Assembly: GCA_000695325.1 (NCBI GenBank)
Contig: AVPN01000004.1
Span: 145,337 to 173,494 of the forward strand
Length of the DNA: 28,158 bases
Direction: 5' to 3'
DNA from: Pleurobrachia bachei
Taxonomy: Eukaryota > Ctenophora > Tentaculata > Cydippida > Pleurobrachiidae
Of this stretch, positions 10,681-28,158 are shown in pieces. The stretch's first letter is position 1. Each line of letters starts with the position of its first letter. The notes beneath the pieces were generated by a model, which made no database searches, had not been told where the DNA came from, and worked only from the letters and a program-made list of their open reading frames with translations. Made by a program: the position numbers and the translations under genes.

Positions 10681-10906
10681 TCCTTAGTTTAGCACTTAAA
10701 ACCGTTTTTTAGCTTCGAAAACAATTCTACGAGATAGACAATCATTATAAGGGTCACATAGAATGAAATAGGGAGAGTTTATGTGCCACAAATTAGAACA
10801 ATTAACCTATTTTAAAACTAATTTAATTAAAAAATTAAAAATTTAAAAAAATGTTTCTTCAAAATTTGAAAGATTTTGATTCAAAATGACTTATTATGAT
10901 AGGGAA

Positions 10907-11602
10907 NNNNNNNNNNNNNNNNNNNNNNNNNNNNNNNNNNNNNNNNNNNNNNNNNNNNNNNNNNNNNNNNNNNNNNNNNNNNNNNNNNNNNNNNNNNNNN
11001 NNNNNNNNNNNNNNNNNNNNNNNNNNNNNNNNNNNNNNNNNNNNNNNNNNNNNNNNNNNNNNNNNNNNNNNNNNNNNNNNNNNNNNNNNNNNNNNNNNNN
11101 NNNNNNNNNNNNNNNNNNNNNNNNNNNNNNNNNNNNNNNNNNNNNNNNNNNNNNNNNNNNNNNNNNNNNNNNNNNNNNNNNNNNNNNNNNNNNNNNNNNN
11201 NNNNNNNNNNNNNNNNNNNNNNNNNNNNNNNNNNNNNNNNNNNNNNNNNNNNNNNNNNNNNNNNNNNNNNNNNNNNNNNNNNNNNNNNNNNNNNNNNNNN
11301 NNNNNNNNNNNNNNNNNNNNNNNNNNNNNNNNNNNNNNNNNNNNNNNNNNNNNNNNNNNNNNNNNNNNNNNNNNNNNNNNNNNNNNNNNNNNNNNNNNNN
11401 NNNNNNNNNNNNNNNNNNNNNNNNNNNNNNNNNNNNNNNNNNNNNNNNNNNNNNNNNNNNNNNNNNNNNNNNNNNNNNNNNNNNNNNNNNNNNNNNNNNN
11501 NNNNNNNNNNNNNNNNNNNNNNNNNNNNNNNNNNNNNNNNNNNNNNNNNNNNNNNNNNNNNNNNNNNNNNNNNNNNNNNNNNNNNNNNNNNNNNNNNNNN
11601 NN
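10907..11602. other. Assembly gap (696 N)
   Basis: Unbroken Ns. Any open frame crossing this stretch is an artefact of the unknown bases. Confidence 1.
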
Positions 11603-12469
11603 ATACGTTAACATGTGATAAACGCGCAAAAACATTCCGCGCACGACTTTGGGGGGTGAACAGTTGAAAAAAAATGGACTTTAATCAATCATATCTCCAG
11701 TTCCAGATAAGGTACAGAAATTGTTTTGGTATCGTTAGAAAGGGAAAGATAAGAGCTTTCAAATGCAACCGGTTTCAAGTCTTTATCTTATCAGGAACAG
11801 GAGATATGAACCAAACTCCGCAAAATCGAGTGCGGTTTCCTCGAAAAAATTTGAAATTTAAATGAAAATTTGAACCAAGGTGTCCCTGCAGGAACCTGTG
11901 ACGTCACTTTTTGAAAACAACCCATCTTTAAACGGTTACTGCTCAGCCCCTTGAAGTCCAATTAACTTCTTTTAAAAACAGCAAGGTAGAAAATTGTCTG
12001 ATTTAAAAACTGGTGAAAAGATCAAGTCAAACGGACTTCAGGGGCCAAAGTTATAGGCACCGCCGAATTCTCGACCGCAAAGTTATCTTCGACTGTTTTG
12101 AGCTCAGTACAAACGCGCGCGCGGCATTCGCTTCAATCCCCTCGTTGCGGGGTGCCGCGGCAGCGCAAACGAGGGGATTGCAGCGCATTCCAACCCGATT
12201 TACTACTATTGTAAACTTGTGAAATTTCCACGTCATGGGTAATAAATGGTTAACAAACGGATAACAAATATCAAAAACTATCACAGATATATTTTCACAA
12301 AGGTAAAAGAAAACGAGTTTCCTATAGTAACGAATGTTTCACGGAATAACCAATCATCAGACGACAGAAAATATTTAATTCACTCTCGGCTATACGACCA
12401 CGTAGAGATTCGTTACTTTCGTGAGCTGAGTTGAGCTGAAATTATACATGTGTCAATGACTCTGATACT
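11603..12469. other. No gene recognised; hairpin at 12134-12180
   Basis: No exon with splice context is visible. A hairpin with arms caatcccctcgtt and its reverse complement (12134-12180) surrounds a GC-rich loop and lies just after a cgcgcgcg stretch. The region looks like diverged repeat DNA. Confidence 0.55.
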
Positions 12470-14694
12470 TTAATTTATACCCCAATTATTGCTAATCATC
12501 GTGTGACTCTTACCTAGCAGTTGGTCAAGTTCATGAGCTGTCACCGAATCCCTTCTCCTCAGCGGTGACGATCTTCCGTAGTTGATCTCCTCCGTGCTAG
12601 TACTGTCGTCCGAGTCCCCCTCAGAGTCTTCCAGCAGTATATCTAGCTTGTTTTTGTTACCTTGAATACTATCTGTGATATGGAAGGGACATATATTTTG
12701 GTCAATAATCCAGTTAAATTGTTTGCTATGACTCCCAAAAACACACGAACCAGTAACCACCGAAGTTTAAGAAGGCTATTTTTTTCATGAATTCCAAAAA
12801 CACACTCACCTCTATTCTGCTCATATGACTTCTCCACGTCGTCTACCGAGGCTGGGATATCTGCTATATCATCTGCAAAATAGTATTAATCTGTAATCAT
12901 GCTGGGCCTAGCCTTGTTGTACATTGGAAATACAAAGAGATGCGAAAATTATTTTCGATCTTTCAGTCTTGGCTACCTGACTTGAATCGGGCAAGTTCTC
13001 ATATTGTCCCTACTGTGTTCCCTAGTTCCAAAATATACCTACCGAAACTGCTGACAGAGTCACTATCTGAGATACTGGTGGTGGGGGAGTGAACTGCAAT
13101 CTGAGGTGGTCCAGCTGGAGGTGGAGGTGCTGATACCGCATCATGCTTCCCGTGCTCCACGCTCGGCTGAGGCATGTAGGGCGCTGAGTTATTCACGGAG
13201 AGAGTGTTGGAGAATGTGTGTATCTCATGTATTCCATCTGCCATTTCATCGGGTAGAGAGTGGACGCTGAGCCGGGGTGTTCGGGAGGTACTGACACGTC
13301 GACTGGGTGCAGCTGATCTTCGGGGTTTAGGTGCACCCCTCCTCATGGCATAGATCTCATCATTTAGCAGTTCGATAAACGCTGAAAACAGGAAATGGAG
13401 TTTGGAAATTGAATGTTTGAAATTGGGTTTTTAATGAGGTTTGGAAACGTAATAAATAATCACATGATAATAGTAAAATTAAGAACAGCTGGCAAATTAC
13501 CTGAAAGCAATTCGAAATCTTTTCTCAGTCTGTCATTTTCCTCTTTTAGAAATGACGTTTCAAACACCATGTTACCCTAGAAATACATGTTAGAAAATGA
13601 AGCTCAATAGTTTGACCTAAAACTGCTAAAAATCTAATTTGAAGGAATTGTAATGGATTAGTTACCTTATAAAAAAAAAGTCTTCAACTTACAATTTTTC
13701 CATTGATGGAGGACATCACATTCTTCTGACGTTTCTGCTCCAAGTCCCATTTCTCTTTTGTCTTTTTGAGCTTCTTCCCGTTTTCCTATAACATTAATGT
13801 TTAAAGATTTATCCTGGGCTTCTAAACTATCAGATTGACTTAGTACTATGTACCACAAATATCGCCCTGTTTAAAACTTCTCGTGCAACAGAACAGCTCA
13901 GTTTGAGCAGCACTGGCTAGTGGCTAGTATCCAGTGCTGCTCAAATTGTGGCCACTGTTCAATTACTTTACCTTGATCAGCCTCTCAAGCTCGGGAAGTT
14001 TTCTCTCCATCACATCACCATCTCCGCTTAGCTCGCCCTCAATCCGCCTCATATCCATCCAGAGAGAATCAAGGACCACCTGTCTATCAAACATGGTCTG
14101 ATTACAGAGGGAGATATGACCATGCATTGTCCTTCGGAGTCTCCTGATTCCTGCATTAGTTTGACGAACCTAATGGGAGGGCATTACATTATAATGTCAA
14201 CAATAATTATATCTTATATTAATGAATGTGTGCTCTTTTGCATGCAGTCTCAGTCACGAAAACCGCACAACGACTAGCTTTACACCTTCCAAGAATGAGG
14301 CACAAGCATGTGAAAATGATTCAACTACATATTATTGGTTTAATTATTTAATTATAGATACCTTTCGCAATATATCAGTCCGTTTCTCCAGCCCATCAAA
14401 TATGTTCAGGAATTCCTCTTCATAATGATCCTTACACAGGTCTCTCACCAATCTCCCCACCTCTTCCTTACGCACCCGTAGAGCGATAATTTCAGGAGGT
14501 ATATCACTGTTTTCCGGGCTAGGAACTGGTTCCTCCTGTCTTGGATCAGAAACTGGTTTGGGCTCTTCCTGTCTTGGAACTGGGTGGAGTCCAGGTTGGT
14601 CTGTAGGGTTATCAGGTCTATTGAAGTGAGGTGTTGTTAACATTACTTCTGGTGTGATAGGGGTTGTCTCGAGGAGAATCGGTTCTGAAGGCAT
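12470..14694 (-). CDS. Coiled-coil protein of unknown identity, about seven exons
   Basis: Minus-strand exons are 14694-14362, 14169-13972, 13785-13693, 13576-13501, 13381-13043, 12872-12810 and 12672 onwards. All junctions are GT-AG and phases agree, giving about 420-450 residues. The ATG at 14694 opens a Pro/Glu-rich region of about 70 residues. This is followed by a predicted helical, charged stretch over exons 1-4 (KEENDRLRKDFELLS is typical coiled coil). Exon 5 is basic, then Ser/Pro-rich with APPPPAGPP, and exons 6-7 are acidic. The last exon either splices at 12514 (gtaagagt) to an unseen exon or reads on to a stop at 12470. I do not recognise the family. Its position near a ciliary gene is only a weak hint. 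Confidence 0.7.
13902..13945. repeat. 15-bp-arm hairpin in a coiled-coil gene intron
   Basis: tttgagcagcactgg (13902-13916) and its exact reverse complement (13931-13945) are separated by 14 bases. It lies in the intron between exons 2 and 3. Confidence 0.88.
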
Positions 14695-14935
14695 TGTAGT
14701 GGTCGATACTTGGTCGATGCGATATTTGGAAGTTGTAGATACTTAGTCGAAACTTGGTAGTAACTCCTGATATTAATGATACTCCTTCTGTCTTTTCTGA
14801 TGGTTTTGACTCAAGTTTTAGTAAACAACTATCAGATACAAATATTGTTTTCAAATGTTACAATTATCAGATGAGAGGATAGGTTACCAAACTAGAGCGT
14901 GATAACAAGATATGGTGGTAAAGCGACGCTATAGG

Positions 14936-15017
14936 AGCGGGAGAGAGAAAAAGAAAGAGAGAGGGAGAGAGAGAGGGATAGATACATAGATAGAGAGAGA
15001 TAGATAGAGAGATATGT
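14936..15017. repeat. GA / GATA-rich simple repeat
   Basis: A purine-rich tract turns into gatagata units. It lies between the divergent coiled-coil gene and SEL1L, in the likely promoter interval (14695-15167), which otherwise shows no defined signal. Confidence 0.85.
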
Positions 15018-15167
15018 ACCCATCATGTGTCAGCGTATCAATTAACCAGCCCCCCAATAACGAGAGACCGGCTGTACAATGAGAGAGAGGTGTGTGTCCT
15101 TTTAAAATGATTGACAACTGTAACCAACACATGAATATTGAATTTAACACACTTCTTTTTCAATAGC

Positions 15168-27142
<11,975 letters not shown>

Positions 27143-27303
27143 GTATAGGAAATATCTTCTGCTGCAGCAGCTGCTGCAGTCCCCTAAAATTTTCTCATTT
27201 TGCTGCATAAATTTTATTTTGCTGCAGAATTTTTGCATTTATCTTTCCTTCATATTCCAGAGATCGGGACACTGGGGGTACCATGGTTATTCATTGTGCC
27301 TAC
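27143..27303. repeat. CTGCAG-rich palindromic and AT-rich stretch
   Basis: ctgctgcagcagctgctgcag (27160-27180) is a self-complementary run of CTG/CAG, followed by further gctgca words. It separates the tail of SEL1L from the minus-strand exons to its right. No polyadenylation signal could be assigned with confidence. Confidence 0.6.
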
Positions 27304-28021
27304 CTGACGAGTAGCTTGTCCCGGACTTCCAAGTGGTTGAATCTTCTAAGATCCTTCAAGTCTCTGTCTATCATTTTGAGTGGTATTTGAGGATCTAGGG
27401 ATATCTTGGGTAGGAAGGCGCCCCGGGGCAGACGACGGAACTTCTTGATATTGATGTCTTCATTGTCCACGTCCTGGGTAGGGTGTGGGAGTTAGGTATA
27501 TGGGTTGAAGTATAGCGTTGGGTGACCCTGTCAGTACTTATTGAGTCCCCCGACCCGGGACCCCCTTACTCTAAGTCAACAAGTCAGGACAAAGAGCTGG
27601 GTGGCAAGTGCATATTTTTTGGAGTAGTGCACTGAATTAGTCGTCATGTCATACCTGCATGAGTCGAAGAAGGGAGTTTTTGAGGCAATTGATATCCTCA
27701 GTAGATCTAATTAGGTTATTCATTTCGTGATCGGGCAGCATCATGATGTTCCTTTGTACCACCTTTCTCTCCTTCCTGTAGCCCTCTATACTCTCCTCCA
27801 ATTGCTCCATCTCTTTCTGGAAACAATTCGAACGGGCCTGGGGGAGGAGGAAGTTGTTGAGAGAGAGGGAGGAAGACAGAGAGGAGAGGGGAGAGAGAGA
27901 CAGAGAGAGAGAGAGAGAGGGGAGAGAGAAAGATATTGTGTAATGAGTGTGTAGCTTGACTTGGTAAAAAGTCACCATGTGTGTGGCCTTTGTCTCCAGT
28001 TCTGATACTGTCCATTGTAAG
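27304..28021 (-). CDS. Unidentified coiled-coil protein, three internal exons
   Basis: Minus-strand exons are 28021-27976 (weaker), 27837-27655 and 27473-27304, with GT-AG junctions and agreeing phases. They give about 132 residues of an internal fragment. The first two exons read as a coiled coil (QKEMEQLEESIEGYRKERK). The third has a Pro-containing basic segment (KKFRRLPRGAFLPKISLDPQ) and then a charged helix. The 5' end lies beyond the window. The donor at 27303 shows that another exon should follow to the left, towards or within the SEL1L tail. I do not recognise the family. Confidence 0.65.
27850..27935. repeat. GA-rich microsatellite
   Basis: Purine tract on the plus strand (pyrimidine on minus). 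It lies within the minus-strand intron just before the acceptor of the exon at 27837, where it provides a long polypyrimidine tract. Confidence 0.9.
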
Positions 28022-28099
28022 CTATTAGTATTAGTATGTACCACGGGTACCGGACTGAAACTCGAACGGACGATAACTCGAACTCGAACTCGAAAATTG

Positions 28100-28150
28100 C
28101 GGACTATAACTCACTTTTAAAAATGTCGAATTTAGGTGAGTTATAGTCCG
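28100..28150. repeat. Inverted repeat with 15-bp arms at the window end
   Basis: cggactataactcac (28100-28114) and its exact reverse complement (28136-28150) flank a 21-base spacer, after several actcgaac words. It may be a small inverted-repeat element continuing past the window. Confidence 0.85.
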
Positions 28151-28158
28151 GATCAGGT

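Noticed and set aside
10859-11644. Open frames of about 240-260 codons across the gap
   Set aside because: They consist almost wholly of unknown bases (N).

Overview
The window is eukaryotic and most probably from a non-bilaterian metazoan, a cnidarian being my first guess. The reasons are many short GT-AG introns, a rhodopsin-class GPCR, orthologues of SEL1L and RSPH10B, and short inverted-repeat elements. The species cannot be read from the sequence. A run of 696 Ns (10907-11602) shows this is an unfinished assembly.

Layout. Bases 1-4005 hold simple repeats, hairpins, two copies of a 113-bp repeat and a small inverted-repeat element; no gene is supportable. At 4006-5406 (+) lies a two-exon GPCR of 356 residues whose first exon is short and easily missed. 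Its second exon is repeated in tandem at 5507-6465 without a first exon. On the minus strand, 10154 down to 6641 carries the MORN-repeat half of RSPH10B, a ciliary radial-spoke protein. Exons 1-4 occur twice (8774-10356 and 7196-8773) and exon 5 once. After the gap, a minus-strand coiled-coil gene of unknown identity runs from 14694 to about 12470. From 15168 to about 27142 (+) lies SEL1L, the ER-associated degradation adaptor. It has a split signal peptide, a very long acidic exon, and about fifteen exons with Sel1 repeats and the C-terminus. A four-exon cassette inside it is duplicated, and a 60-unit 39-bp minisatellite fills the intron after the second cassette. Minus-strand exons of another coiled-coil gene lie at 28021-27304.

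Main observations. (1) In the second copy of one SEL1L exon, 50 consecutive bases (23156-23205) are the base-by-base complement of the first copy (21352-21401), read in the SAME direction, not reverse-complemented. No known DNA process makes this. It creates an in-frame stop and points to a sequence-handling error, a deliberate edit, or something undescribed. (2) Three genes side by side each carry a head-to-tail partial duplication whose coding differences are almost all synonymous. This fits recent duplication or unmerged haplotypes. (3) The minisatellite keeps perfect 39-bp register over 59 units, has block-wise variant structure, and grew directly after a piece of LINE-like coding sequence.

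Functionally the neighbours do not form a pathway: SEL1L acts in ER protein quality control, RSPH10B in motile cilia, the GPCR at the plasma membrane.
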